A DNA stretch of 64,000 nt, taken from assembly GCA_022497145.1 (NCBI GenBank), contig MU385886.1:62001-126000 (forward strand), written 5' to 3'. The position numbers and the translations under genes are program-made. This document shows positions 45,102 to 55,406 of this stretch, piece after piece; the stretch's first letter is position 1; every line of letters begins with the position of its first letter. The notes beneath the pieces are model-generated. The model worked only from the letters and a program-made list of their open reading frames with translations, was not told where the DNA came from and did not search any database. Origin of the DNA: Rostrohypoxylon terebratum (lineage: Eukaryota; Ascomycota; Sordariomycetes; Xylariales; Hypoxylaceae).

Positions 45102-47780
45102 ATGTCTTCCCATTACGGACCTAATAACCCACCACCGCTCCCGCCGCGGAGCCCTCGGCCGACCAGCAATGCCATCCCGTTTTCTACAAGGCACCTAGAC
45201 TGGAACCATCCGTTACCTTTTCCTGGACCTCCACCTCGAGGCTCGGCCCATCCGCTCGACCAACCTCCGCCTCTTCCTCCGAGGCCTCATGGATCTGAGA
45301 TTTCTAGCACGCAGCCTAGCCCGAACTTACACCCTCCTCCAAGTTTCCATATCCCACCTCCACCTCCGGGACGGCCCCCGGGAATGGTCACGCCAGCCTT
45401 ACACAACTCACCGGTGTCTCCATACCCTCAGGTTAGTATATCTGGTCCAACCTCGCCACTCAGCTCGGGACCCCAGAGCCCTACCGCTTTAGCGACAATC
45501 CCTCCGCCGCCACCAGGGCCTCCTCCTCAGAATGCCAGGTACCCGATTTCATACTCGCCATACGGGCCTATTCCGCAACGTCCGATTAACAACTATACTC
45601 CATACGCAGCGACTAGTTCATTTACAATGCAAAGCACTGCCCACCGAATCTCCCCGGGAGGAACCCATAACTCTCCGACTACATATACACCTTTTAAAGA
45701 GACTTCTAGTAACCGACTTCCGGGAGGCCCGCTACCTTCGTCATCCTATACCCCAGTATCGGGTCCTCTGCCGACAGGCCAACCACCACCTTATACTCCT
45801 TGTGCCCCATCCGCACCTCTATTAGGAATCACACCGTCACCCGATGGCCTAGAGGCTCGTTTCCAGTCTTTAGCGGTGGACCACCGGCCCGTGATCACGC
45901 AGCCCTCACGACACGATCAGGCCCACCTATCAGATATCCCCGTCGCGCTATCTCCCGGTCCCCGAGCATCACCTGCTAATCACCAGGCGCACGAGCTACC
46001 TACTACGGATGACAGCCCTAAAGATGCATATGCCGAGGCTGATATGCACCAAGAGGCCCTACTGCCCACACCATCCGCTGTCACATCCTGCATTGACAGC
46101 TCCCTCTCCTTCGCGACAGACTGGTACTGGCACGCGGACGCGCCCGAATTCCTGATTTGCTCGCGATGTTACGTCGATCACATACATAGAACGGAGCTGA
46201 GGAGCTTTTTCCAAAGGAAGCGGTTCGCCGACGGCAAGGCGCGGGTATGTCGATTCAGCAAGCCGCGGATGCGGGACTCGCTCTTCCGAGAAGCGCTGAG
46301 GACCGGCTCCCTCACCTCGGCATTGCGCTGGATGCGCACGCGTCCGCAGATCCCGGAGTGCAGGGGGGTAGAGGGCGTCAAGGGGTCGGTCGGGGTGAAA
46401 TGGTACAGGGCGAGATCGGATGCGATCCCGGGCTTCGTGGCGTGTGGGGCCTGCTACGAGGACCATATCCTGACGAACGACGATTTCGCTACCCGTTTCG
46501 AGCCCGCGCCGCCGCAGCCGGATGGCGATACCTGGGCCTGTGATATCGCCGTCCCGTTCGTCGAGAAGGAGTACGAGGCGAGGGGCAAGCTCCACGACTG
46601 GGCCGGCTTCGCGAACGAAGCCAAGGCGCGGCTGTCTATAAAAACCTGTCCGGGGCGCGGCAAAGTCTTGACGTACGGAAGGAAGTGGTTCGTCCCCAAA
46701 ATCGGACCCGAGGGACTGGTTCTCTGCGCGGGATGCTACTGCGACCAAGTGATCCATACCGGCGAGGAGCCGAAATGGGAAGTGGCGGAGAACTACACGG
46801 ACACGACGGGTAAGTATGCCATGTGCGGGATGGGTATATTCAGCATCCGGATCGCCATGTCGCGTGCACACGAGACCAAAAATTACGAGTCGTTCTGGAC
46901 GGCTGTGCATAAAGTGGCGAGAGAGAAGTTCTGCGAGGACGACGGCATCGAGGACGGTGTGTGGTACTCGTTTCCTTCGGACCCGACCAACTTCGGCATC
47001 TGCGCTCGCTGCTTCGTAGGGATCGCGGAGCCCCTCGATGTATCGCGGTTCTTCGTGCGGAAACGCGAGACGCAACCTTCTGGCACGAAATGGAGGTGTT
47101 GCTTCAGCGTCGTGCACCCTCGGTTTAAACAGTTCATGCAACAACTTTTAGAGATGTATTACACGCTTACCTCGCACACTTTCAGCGAATTTGCTTCCGT
47201 GTATGCTTCTATGCCGGTATGTCCTCGTGACGAGGATGCGAAAGACAAGCGCTGGTACGGGTGGACGGATTGCACGATCTGTCCTGAGTGCTATCACGAA
47301 TTCGCGCGCCACACGCCATTAGCAGCGAAAATGGCTCTGGACAATACACCATTACAAACAGCAGCGATGTGCGAGATGTACAGTCCGCGCATGCGCAACT
47401 TGTACAGAGAATGCAGCGACGCGTTGCCAGCCGACCCGGGACCGCTGCTTTCCTACTCGGTGCAGCGACGGGTCGTGTGGGCGGAGACCGTGCCACAGAT
47501 GCGAATGATGCTATTTAGGGCGAAGATGGCGCTGAACCAGCAATCGTTACTGAACGCGACGAGCGCATTTTACAACTCGGCCGGCATGCTCCAGGAAATC
47601 ACAATGGGATCATCGCACACGTACGGCGCAGCAGGGGTCGGATATGGGTACGCGAACATGAATCTCTTCCAAGGCGCTATGTACGGCAAACAAGCGATGG
47701 CGGTGAGCTCTAGCGCTGTCAATGGCGGTATGATCATGTTAGTCGGGCAGCTAGAACAACGGTGGCGGGCAGCTGAATAA
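45102..47780 (+). CDS. Uncharacterised protein with five CxxC[YF] modules
   Basis: One exon, 892 residues. Residues 1-330 are extremely proline-rich (PPPLPPR, PPPPPGPPP), a likely SH3- or WW-binding region. From about residue 341 five related modules follow, starting at about 341, 434, 529, 621 and 718 (spacing 92-97). Each begins with [KVRD]W[YF], then CxxC[YF] 5-13 residues later (CSRCY, CGACY, CAGCY, CARCF, CPECY), with a further conserved Cys about 25-35 residues on and, in most modules, another near the end. This looks like a repeated metal-binding or disulphide fold. No signal peptide or clear membrane helix is seen; the last 130 residues are Ala/Met/Gly-rich. I do not recognise a named family and assign no function. 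GC content and codon use rise in the module region compared with the proline-rich part. Confidence 0.8.
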   Translation: MSSHYGPNNPPPLPPRSPRPTSNAIPFSTRHLDWNHPLPFPGPPPRGSAHPLDQPPPLPPRPHGSEISSTQPSPNLHPPPSFHIPPPPPGRPPGMVTPALHNSPVSPYPQVSISGPTSPLSSGPQSPTALATIPPPPPGPPPQNARYPISYSPYGPIPQRPINNYTPYAATSSFTMQSTAHRISPGGTHNSPTTYTPFKETSSNRLPGGPLPSSSYTPVSGPLPTGQPPPYTPCAPSAPLLGITPSPDGLEARFQSLAVDHRPVITQPSRHDQAHLSDIPVALSPGPRASPANHQAHELPTTDDSPKDAYAEADMHQEALLPTPSAVTSCIDSSLSFATDWYWHADAPEFLICSRCYVDHIHRTELRSFFQRKRFADGKARVCRFSKPRMRDSLFREALRTGSLTSALRWMRTRPQIPECRGVEGVKGSVGVKWYRARSDAIPGFVACGACYEDHILTNDDFATRFEPAPPQPDGDTWACDIAVPFVEKEYEARGKLHDWAGFANEAKARLSIKTCPGRGKVLTYGRKWFVPKIGPEGLVLCAGCYCDQVIHTGEEPKWEVAENYTDTTGKYAMCGMGIFSIRIAMSRAHETKNYESFWTAVHKVAREKFCEDDGIEDGVWYSFPSDPTNFGICARCFVGIAEPLDVSRFFVRKRETQPSGTKWRCCFSVVHPRFKQFMQQLLEMYYTLTSHTFSEFASVYASMPVCPRDEDAKDKRWYGWTDCTICPECYHEFARHTPLAAKMALDNTPLQTAAMCEMYSPRMRNLYRECSDALPADPGPLLSYSVQRRVVWAETVPQMRMMLFRAKMALNQQSLLNATSAFYNSAGMLQEITMGSSHTYGAAGVGYGYANMNLFQGAMYGKQAMAVSSSAVNGGMIMLVGQLEQRWRAAE

Positions 47781-48719
47781 GATGATTCTGCTTGTAATTA
47801 TTAATATAAGGTATTATTAAGTAATACTTTTCAAAGTTATGCATACCTAGGACCTAGGACCTAGGTATGCCTTTTGGATAGAATCGTGGGTCCTGGGATA
47901 TTGTAAAGAGACATACAGCTGTACAGATTCGAAGAGAGTGAGTGACCTCACTCTTTTCGGTTGCCATTTCGAGCCAACTCTACACCACAGAGTGGAGAAG
48001 TATTCCAGTATCCAACGGGAAGGAAAGGTTCCAAGGTTAATTGTAGTGAGATCCTGGTATTCTGGGGTTGAGCCGGATCGTTTTCGCGAACGGCGCTGGA
48101 CTCTGGAGACCGAACTTAGGCTCGACTTCTCGAGAGTGGTGGTAGGTAGTAGAAATACAGCATACCACTCACTACCTGGTACCTGGTATTATCACGACAA
48201 CACGCTTTAAAGCAGGTATGAGAAGAAGGGTCTTGGTAGTTGTATCAAATTCATACCTAATAATGACTCGAATAACTACATAGTATGTAAGAGACTAAGA
48301 GTAAATAAATCTCACGATGTTCGGCATAACTTGTACTAGGTATTATACTATGAACCTAATATATTGATAGCGCGAAATTTTCATGTTGCCGGGATCTCTT
48401 AAACTTTAGTTTCTTCGGGATTTTATTACAGGACCCTGTCTCTCCGTAAGTAGTACTTACCTATGCTGTAGTATGATTTGCATACTGCTAGGTTCAGGGG
48501 TCGACATTATGTCATTTCTGAACATCTACCTACCTGCCTACCTGGTCATACCTACCTAGGCAGGTATCGAAGCATGAAGGTTCCTGCTTTACCTACATCC
48601 GAAGATGAAGATGAATTCTCGCAGTCGCGTTCCTATATCAGTAACCGAATGTTACTGTGCCAATGAGAACGGGGAATTTCTTGAAGTTACCTAGGTCCTA
48701 GGTAAGTTGTACTATGTAT

Positions 48720-48760
48720 CTCCGTTCTCCGTTCTCCGTTCTCCATTCTCCATTCTCCAT
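48720..48760. repeat. 7-base tandem repeat (TCTCCRT)n
   Basis: About six copies, the first half with CCGTT and the second half with CCATT, suggesting two rounds of expansion. Confidence 0.85.
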
Positions 48761-49386
48761 CCTGTACCGGACCACGGCTACTGTTGCGTGTGTAACTTGT
48801 CCGAGGTACAATACCTACCTACCTAGCAGGTATTCTCGGTATTCTCGGTATTCTCTATTCTTCATTCTTCAAATTCTTGTTTCAATATAGGAGGTAAGTT
48901 CGTGAGAGTACCAATAAGTCATATTTCCGGCCTTGCAAATACGACACCTTCGGGCACGTTAGCGAGCTATGGGCTTCAATACGCTATAGGTACCTGACCT
49001 GACCTAAGGCTTAAGCACCTCTTCTATTTGACGTCAGTATACCCCCTCGTTCTATCCCCTTTCGTCCCTTCGCTTTTCATGACGGTGTTCGATTCTTCGC
49101 GAAAAGGTCTAAAAGATCAGAACAGGAAACAAGGCGCCCGGCGAGATACGAAAGGTCTAAGCGTTTCAGTCTCAATATCACGATCCTTGCCTTCTCATAG
49201 GCTGGTTCGGGCCAACTTGAAGGTCGCACGAGAAACGCCATATCTATACATTTCGTTCCCTCGATTGGCTCGCTTGTCTTTCTCTACACCACCTCCTTAG
49301 CTTCTGCATATGCGGTGCAGTGTGAGTGTGGGTGTGGGTGTGTATGGGTGCGTGTGGAGTGTCTAAGACCTACCTAGGACCTAGGT

Positions 49387-49396
49387 ATCCATGGAT
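49387..49396. promoter_or_regulatory. ATCCATGGAT palindrome, copy 6
   Basis: Sixth copy, about 350 bases upstream of the methyltransferase start and directly joined to a CCTAGGACCTAGGT block. Confidence 0.35.
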
Positions 49397-49737
49397 GTAG
49401 CAGCAGCAAACGATAAATGATTTATCAGACTCACCAAGTCGTGAGGAAATTCGGAAATAGGTACGACGTACTCGTTGACTACCTACCTATATCCGTAACA
49501 CCTCTCGCTCTCTACTCTCGAGAAACCCCCGCAAACGAGGAATGTCACTGCGAAGAAGAATACCAAGTCACTTATCGCATGTATGGTACCGGTAAAGGGG
49601 ATATTTTGAGACTGGGAAGCATCGAGAAGAGAGAAAGGATCAACACCGTCGTGTTGTCCTACCTGATTATGCAGAAGCTGCTTGTGCTTCTCCGACGATA
49701 CAGTCGTTGTGAGACGATGGTCGACGACAGTAACACG

Positions 49738-50667
49738 ATGAGCAACCACCGTCCGGATAGGTCTCTAGACTTTCTCATGAAGGGAAAGGTCTACATCGAA
49801 GAGCTTCCACCTGATATCGAGCCCATTAGAGGTTTCCTTGAAAAGTATAGTGGCATCCGGCCCAAGGATATCGATGAGCATATCCATGAAATAGTACGTA
49901 TGACCCCATCTGCCCCTTTTACTAGGTCGAGGCGGGTTATCATTAACACGATCGACCAGAGAGATCGTCTATGGGATATTTACCCTTACGTTTGCGTCGG
50001 TCACTTCCGCTTCCTCTCGCTCAAGTTCACTCTGGATCCCCGGTACCGAATAGTATTAAATAGACTACTCGCACCTCATTCCGAGGCCAACTTCCTTGAC
50101 GTGGGCTGTTGCGTGGGACAAGTGCTACGAAAGCTTGCATTCGATGGCGTCGATTCCTCGAGACTTTTTGGCACCGATTTAGAACCCCGATTTATCGAAG
50201 TTGGATACGACCTTTTTAAAGATCGCGACAAGCTGAAGGCTACCTTCGCAGCCGGCGATATGCTTAGCCAAGGCGATGAGAGCAGCAGTGGGCACAGTAG
50301 CCTAGAAATGTTCGATGGGAGAATGAACATCATCCACGCGACTTGTTTTTTCCACCTCTTCACACGGGAGAACCAGATCCGGGCAGCTCAGCGGATGGTA
50401 CAGTTTCTCAACCCCGACGACCCAGATGTCATCATATTCGGACGCCAGGTCGGAACTACGACGCCCGGTGATAGAGAAGGGGCCAAGAAGACTAAGAAAT
50501 TTCTGCACAATGCTGCAAGCTGGCAAGATTTATGGGACGAGGTCGGGAAGCTAACGGGAACTGCGTGGCGAACTGAACTGGAGGAGATGGAGGAATCTGA
50601 CGCGCGTCTAGATGGCCATACCGATGAGACACTTCGGGGTATAAGATTTGGCGTTTTTCGACTTTGA
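49738..50667 (+). CDS. Class I methyltransferase, AusD/Trt5-like
   Basis: S-adenosylmethionine-dependent methyltransferase resembling the enzymes that methylate carboxyls in fungal meroterpenoid pathways (AusD, Trt5, AndE-type). Exons 49738-49893 and 49960-50667 give 287 residues, the normal size. The 66-base intron is stop-free and in frame; removing it restores HIHEIRDRLWDIYPYVCVGHFRFL, the family hallmark, and it has a GTACGT donor and CAG acceptor. SAM motif I is FLDVGCCVGQ at about 97-106; GTDLEPRF follows as the acidic loop, then DIIHATCFFHLF-type sequence (here MNIIHATCFFHLF). The frame extends upstream to 49417, but the extra residues look non-family; ATG 49717 is a second option. No polyketide synthase, prenyltransferase or cyclase is nearby, so this copy sits outside any visible cluster. 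The substrate is unknown. Confidence 0.82.
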   Translation: MSNHRPDRSLDFLMKGKVYIEELPPDIEPIRGFLEKYSGIRPKDIDEHIHEIVRMTPSAPFTRSRRVIINTIDQRDRLWDIYPYVCVGHFRFLSLKFTLDPRYRIVLNRLLAPHSEANFLDVGCCVGQVLRKLAFDGVDSSRLFGTDLEPRFIEVGYDLFKDRDKLKATFAAGDMLSQGDESSSGHSSLEMFDGRMNIIHATCFFHLFTRENQIRAAQRMVQFLNPDDPDVIIFGRQVGTTTPGDREGAKKTKKFLHNAASWQDLWDEVGKLTGTAWRTELEEMEESDARLDGHTDETLRGIRFGVFRL

Positions 50668-51067
50668 TGATTCACCTAGCCTGTCTTCTTATGATTTCAT
50701 ACGTTATGGATGCGTGCATTGACGAGCATGGAGCATGGCGCATGGAGCGTAGAGCATGACGTATGAATTTATGATCAGACAAGCATGCATGAGAGGATTA
50801 GGATTGCTAGGAGTTCGTTAGGCTTATCAAATTGCATGAATATTAAGTACTTTGTCAAGGTTTGTATTGACCACGTGTAGGTGATGACCAATGTGCGTGT
50901 AGCTGTAGTTGTACCTATGTTAGAAATTCGATGATATTAAAAATGTTGTTACGCCCACGAGGTATGCTAGATGCCATGCGATGCAATTAAAAATGCAATA
51001 GTCAACCCTATATACATGGATCAACGCCGTATCTAATGCAGTACGAGGCCGGGTCATCTTGGTCTCT
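50668..51067. other. Convergent 3' spacer
   Basis: Between the methyltransferase (+) and the TAPT1-like gene (-). Contains GGAGCATGGCGCATGGAGCGTAG-like imperfect repeats near 50730-50760. No gene seen. Confidence 0.5.
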
Positions 51068-54000
51068 TCACCATATCCGCTTCGCCACCATTTCGTACCT
51101 CACAACTTTCGACAGCCCGTCATCACCGTTTTCCTTAAACTTTTCCTCCGTCTTCCTCTCTCGATCTCGCATCTTCTTTAACCCTTCCTTATCGTCCTCG
51201 TAAATCCATTTTCTTCGGTCATCCCCGATCTCGACTGCGCCCCAAGATCCAATGCGTTTCCCAGGTTGCGAGAAGTTTTCTGGCTCTGCTTTCCCAGTAG
51301 CTACGGCATGCTCCCGCAGCTTCATCGCCGCATATCGCTCTCTAGAATAGTGGAGCAAAGCCATACCCAAGAGGAGCTTCACAATGAGAAGCACAACCCA
51401 CGTGAGGAAAAAGAAAATCACCATCGTGAGCAGTGCAATTGCGTCGTCGGAAGAGAAGGTCCAGAATGGCCGGACGTGAGGGGATTCGTATGGATAACCG
51501 TAGACCGCTCGGCCAAGAGCATTCCTAAGAAGCGTATCGAGGTGCTCTAATGCAGCAATCATAGCGGGCGAAGATGGGGTTGACGATTCAACTGAAAGTT
51601 CGGTAGTTGAGGTCGGTATCGGAGGGCTGAGGTGAGTGGCGAGGAACATGTGATATACCTGAACGGATGCCCTGATAAAAAGACAGGACAATGGTAAAAC
51701 TGGTAGACCTAATCGCCGAGTCAACGAAGGCGTAGAAAATGCCTATATGAATATATCATCAGTACCTCTCATGAGAGGCGCCCATCACGAACTCGACTTA
51801 CATTCGTATAATAGTCTTTGCATAAGATATCTAACATCCTGTTATAGAGCTTTGGCTTAACATTGTTGAATTTATTTATGTATGCATGTTTGATCCAATC
51901 GACCAACATCTCGATGCCAATGACGACGAGGAAAGGGGAAAGCACTTCGCCGGAAAGAATCCACGATGGCAATACAGTGAAGCTGTTGGGGATGCTCGAG
52001 CTAGTATGGACTGGGCCCGTCTTGACAGCACCGCCGTCTAGTTCGCTTCCGGCCCCTACCACGGAGAGCCCGCCTACTTCGACAACGTTCCTCATGCCGA
52101 TGATTAACAGAATGATCCATAACTGAAAGCGCTCGACAATATCCGAGCAAGTCAGCTGGAATAAGTTCTCTTTTTCGATTCTCTTGAACACGCTTCCCTT
52201 GATCTCGACAAATTGATTGGATATCAAGAGAGTGAGAAGTGAGTTTGAGTATGAGTTCACGGCAACATTCAGGGTGATAACCTGATAGAACAGGCACATT
52301 GTGTGTATAACATTGTATATCAGTGAGAGGATGAACATTCCAAAGGGCAAGAGGACCTTAGATCGCCCTGAGCTGTTCCTCGAAAGGGTCTCGGAGCTGA
52401 AGAGACATTCTAGGATATCTTGGCCGACAGCTGAGAGGAGTCGATCCCCAACTTCCAAGATGTTGTAGATGACGTACAGCTTCATCGACGACTGTGCACG
52501 AATAACATGGTACATCCGACTAGCGTCTAGGTTTATCAGTGCCATAGCGCTACAAATGAGAATCAAACCTTGGAGAAGATCGGCCTTGTGATAAGACGTC
52601 AAATTAGACGGCATCGACTTTGTCCGGCGATGGCGATAACCTCCTTGTCTAGCCACAGGATGCTTTGGGGGGTGGAAGACACCATTACCATTACCATTTA
52701 GCCGATGGGTCTCTTGAATCGACATGCTCGAAGCTTCAGATCCAGTACGACGTCGCATAGTTCCATTCTGGTGAGGGGTGGAGTGACTCTCACTCGCCCG
52801 ACTCTGGCTTCTCTCGGATTCACTAATAGAATGACCGCTGTCTGGCCGGTGCCGCGATAGAGCCCGTCCTCTCTTTCCCCTTTGCCATAGGCGCCATGTA
52901 CCTTGCCAGACATAACCCACAACCCATTTGACCTCCTTCCATATCACATATAACCACCACTTTAGAAGTACGCCGAGAGCAATAAGAAACCTCATAGGTA
53001 AAATGGTAAAGGTATATAACCAGGCATCGAGACACGCTAGGGTGCCAAAAGTAAGAATGCGCTCGAGATATGGCGGTAGCAGTAGGGCGTTAAGCAACCT
53101 CTCAAATTTGACCGCGCTAGATTCGTATGGCGTATCGGCGGATTGGGAATGGTGGATATAGAGAGGGCTAGGTCGTTGACCGGCAAGCTCGAGTTGGAGA
53201 TGAGTAGGGAGCGACATAGGCGGGAGAGGTACGGTAGGCAGTATCGGGGACGGAGGCGATGGTTCGACTCGTTGGTCAGCTCGTTCTGTTTTGGGAGGTG
53301 GTGCAGGTGGCTTGGGCGCAACGAAGGAGAGATTCAGAGGAGGCGGCCGAGGGAGAGGATTGAAGGAATTTCGCCTGGCTGCGCTTGTCTCGATAACGGG
53401 GGCAGTGGAAGATCTCCTGTTGATGGGAGGAGTAGACAGTGTTCTTTGCGATGCGGGAGGCCGTCTAAAGTCAGCTGCCGTCCTAGGGGCATCACTATAG
53501 ACTGACACGGGGGCCTCCTTTCCCGCGACCGGCGTCTGGATACCATTTTGAAGTTGTTCAGCCATCGATGGGCGAGATGCCGATTCGGCAGCACCGGCAG
53601 ACATAGGGTACTCGGCGCCGTTCGGTTTGCGCTGGGAAACCACAGCTATAGGTAACGAATCGGGTGATGAGGTCAACGCTTGCATTTGAGAGGCAGAGAG
53701 CTTCCTAACGCTCTCATGGCTCGTCTTCTTGGAAGCAGATTTCGAAGTCGATTGTGTACGTGGCTTGATAGCGGTATCGGTAGGTCGGCTTGAAAAGGAC
53801 TTATCTATGGTACTGGGCGTTGTGATGGGCGAGTAAGAGTGTCCCTTGCCATTTCCATAGTTGTTATAACTGTTGTTGGGTGCCGAGTGGTCATCTAATG
53901 GATGTGTTTGTCTAATCCCATTATTTATAGCCTTCTCGTTTGTGCTACTTGAATCAAGATTTGATTCGCGTGCGTCAAAGTTTGGCGCGACGGGCATCGA

Positions 54001-54315
54001 GGATATGATTTCGAGAGTAGGAAAAGGATCGGCTGGAGGTGTCGGATATTTTTGTGTCTTGACTATAGAAGTATCTCGATGCTGCTTCTCCCTCTGTAAG
54101 CTTCTCCCACACCTATCGTCCCTGTCATGTCTACCATCCTTATCATCTACCATCTCTTTCTGCGAGTCCGCGGGATCATCGTGGCTGCGGTTATCGTTAA
54201 CAAATCCGCCTACACCCTCGTCTCGTGTAATTGATTCCGGCATTAGGGAGACGTCGTCGTTCTGGTTCGGCCCATCCTCTTCTTTATGACCATAGCTCGA
54301 CCCGCTATCGTTCAA
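51068..54315 (-). CDS. TAPT1/Emp65-family ER membrane protein
   Basis: Polytopic membrane protein of the TAPT1 family (DUF747; yeast Emp65), associated with the endoplasmic reticulum membrane. Exons 54315-51802 and 51742-51068 give 1062 residues. The first ~390 residues are disordered and Ser/Pro-rich. The conserved core follows: KFERLLNALLLPPYLERIL, then helices (LYTFTILPMRFLIAL), KADLLQGLILI, MYHVIRAQSSMKLYVIYN, LEVGDRLL, and the family hallmark NSYSNSLLTLLISNQFVEIK with FKRIEKENLFQLTCSDIVERFQ. A second hydrophobic domain and a basic cytoplasmic tail end the protein. A basic insert (about residues 480-560, rich in Arg/Ser/His) separates the first helices from the core. The intron has a GTAAGT donor and a ATATAG acceptor, phase 0. 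The family is firm, the molecular role less so. Confidence 0.9.
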
Positions 54316-55406
54316 ATAACTGGTATTTACTAGCCTACTAACTTGTAGGATATCAGGTTCATCGGGGACTAAGACCGAACTAGACTGGTACTTGGATTAT
54401 TGTGTTGGGATGTATTGTATCGATTGGATGGTAAGGTTAGCGATCTTGAATTTATTCGTCGGTGTAGCTGGGAGTTATGGAGACAGTCTGTAGATGTAAG
54501 CAGTGTGCAAAATTGCAAATACGTTGTTGTACAATGTATGTAGAAAGATGGAAAGATGGAAAGACGGAAGAGACCAAAAAAGGCCAAGTTGAACAAATTC
54601 CACCAATGCTTGCTTCAGGGGTCCAAAACCTTAATATCGACCAACTGTCTTTACCTACCTGTTGCAGCGTCCTAGTACGTTGTACAGTGCGGGAAGCTGC
54701 AAGTTACCAATCCAAAAAGTGGTAGTACCTGCTCACGAGGTGCCGTTGCAACTTTAGCATGTACAAAATACGTCATACAGAGGTTGTCAATTAGGGCAGT
54801 TGGGGTAACCTAGGCCCTAGGGAGGGGAAGTTTGGAAATGTCGCACTGTATTTTCATCACCTAACTGTGGTAAATCAAGCTGATCTCCCTTCCATCCACC
54901 ACCACCACCACAACCCTGAACTATACACCTTTCGATTCTTGTTGTTTATATCATTTTATATCATCCAACCCGACGTATTACGAGTCAAGCGAACTACATG
55001 GAAAATGCGATAGTCCTAAAATACAATTTTTTTGAGACCTCTGGTTACTGTCCACCCTATGTTCTGCAATATGTTGAGCACGTTCTTTGTGACCTCCGTG
55101 ACAAGACAAGACCTTGACTCCAGTACCTAGTTCCAAGGTTTCGACGGGACGAATGCGTTTGGGGAGGTAAAGAGAGGCCCACTGCGGCTCGTCAACTTCG
55201 TATCTCAACATGGGAATCGAGAGCTATCGAGCCGCATAGAGCTGTGTCTAGGTTCTAGGCTGGCAGGCTGGGCAGTTTTACTGATGAGGAAATATAGGGA
55301 GTATGGTGTCAGGGTGTTCGACGGGGCCAAGTCCGAGACTCCATTCCGATAAACAACTTACTAGATACCCTCGTCAAGTTTTTCATTCTCGTTATTCGAA
55401 CGCAAT
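54316..55406. other. Divergent intergenic region
   Basis: Upstream of the TAPT1-like gene (-) and the serine-hydrolase relic (+). Contains a (GGAAAGAT)n-like stretch near 54545-54565, a CCTAGGCCCTAGG block at about 54810-54822, and a CCACCACCACCACAACC run near 54897-54915. No gene seen. Confidence 0.5.

Larger units (their letters stand above)
47781..49737. other. Gene-free stretch with short tandem repeats
   Basis: Holds CCTAGG blocks (47845-47870, 48690-48705, 49373-49386), (CTCCRTT)n at 48720-48760, (TATTCTCGG)n at 48830-48857, an ATCCATGGAT palindrome at 49387-49396 and a GTGTGGGTGT-rich stretch (49320-49350). From 49417 a frame is open into the methyltransferase, but its residues do not look like that family, so it is treated as upstream sequence. 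Confidence 0.5.

Noticed and set aside
46059..47144. 361-codon open frame on the minus strand
   Set aside because: Antisense to the five-module gene; its Arg/His-rich product is the usual shadow of GC-rich coding DNA, and the plus-strand product has the clear Cys repeats.
48720..48860. Short tandem repeats as a CRISPR array
   Set aside because: Copies are head-to-tail without spacers, and the genome is eukaryotic.
49417..49737. Upstream extension of the methyltransferase to ATG 49417
   Set aside because: The extra 107 residues do not resemble the family, and the total would exceed the normal size; treated as chance open frame.
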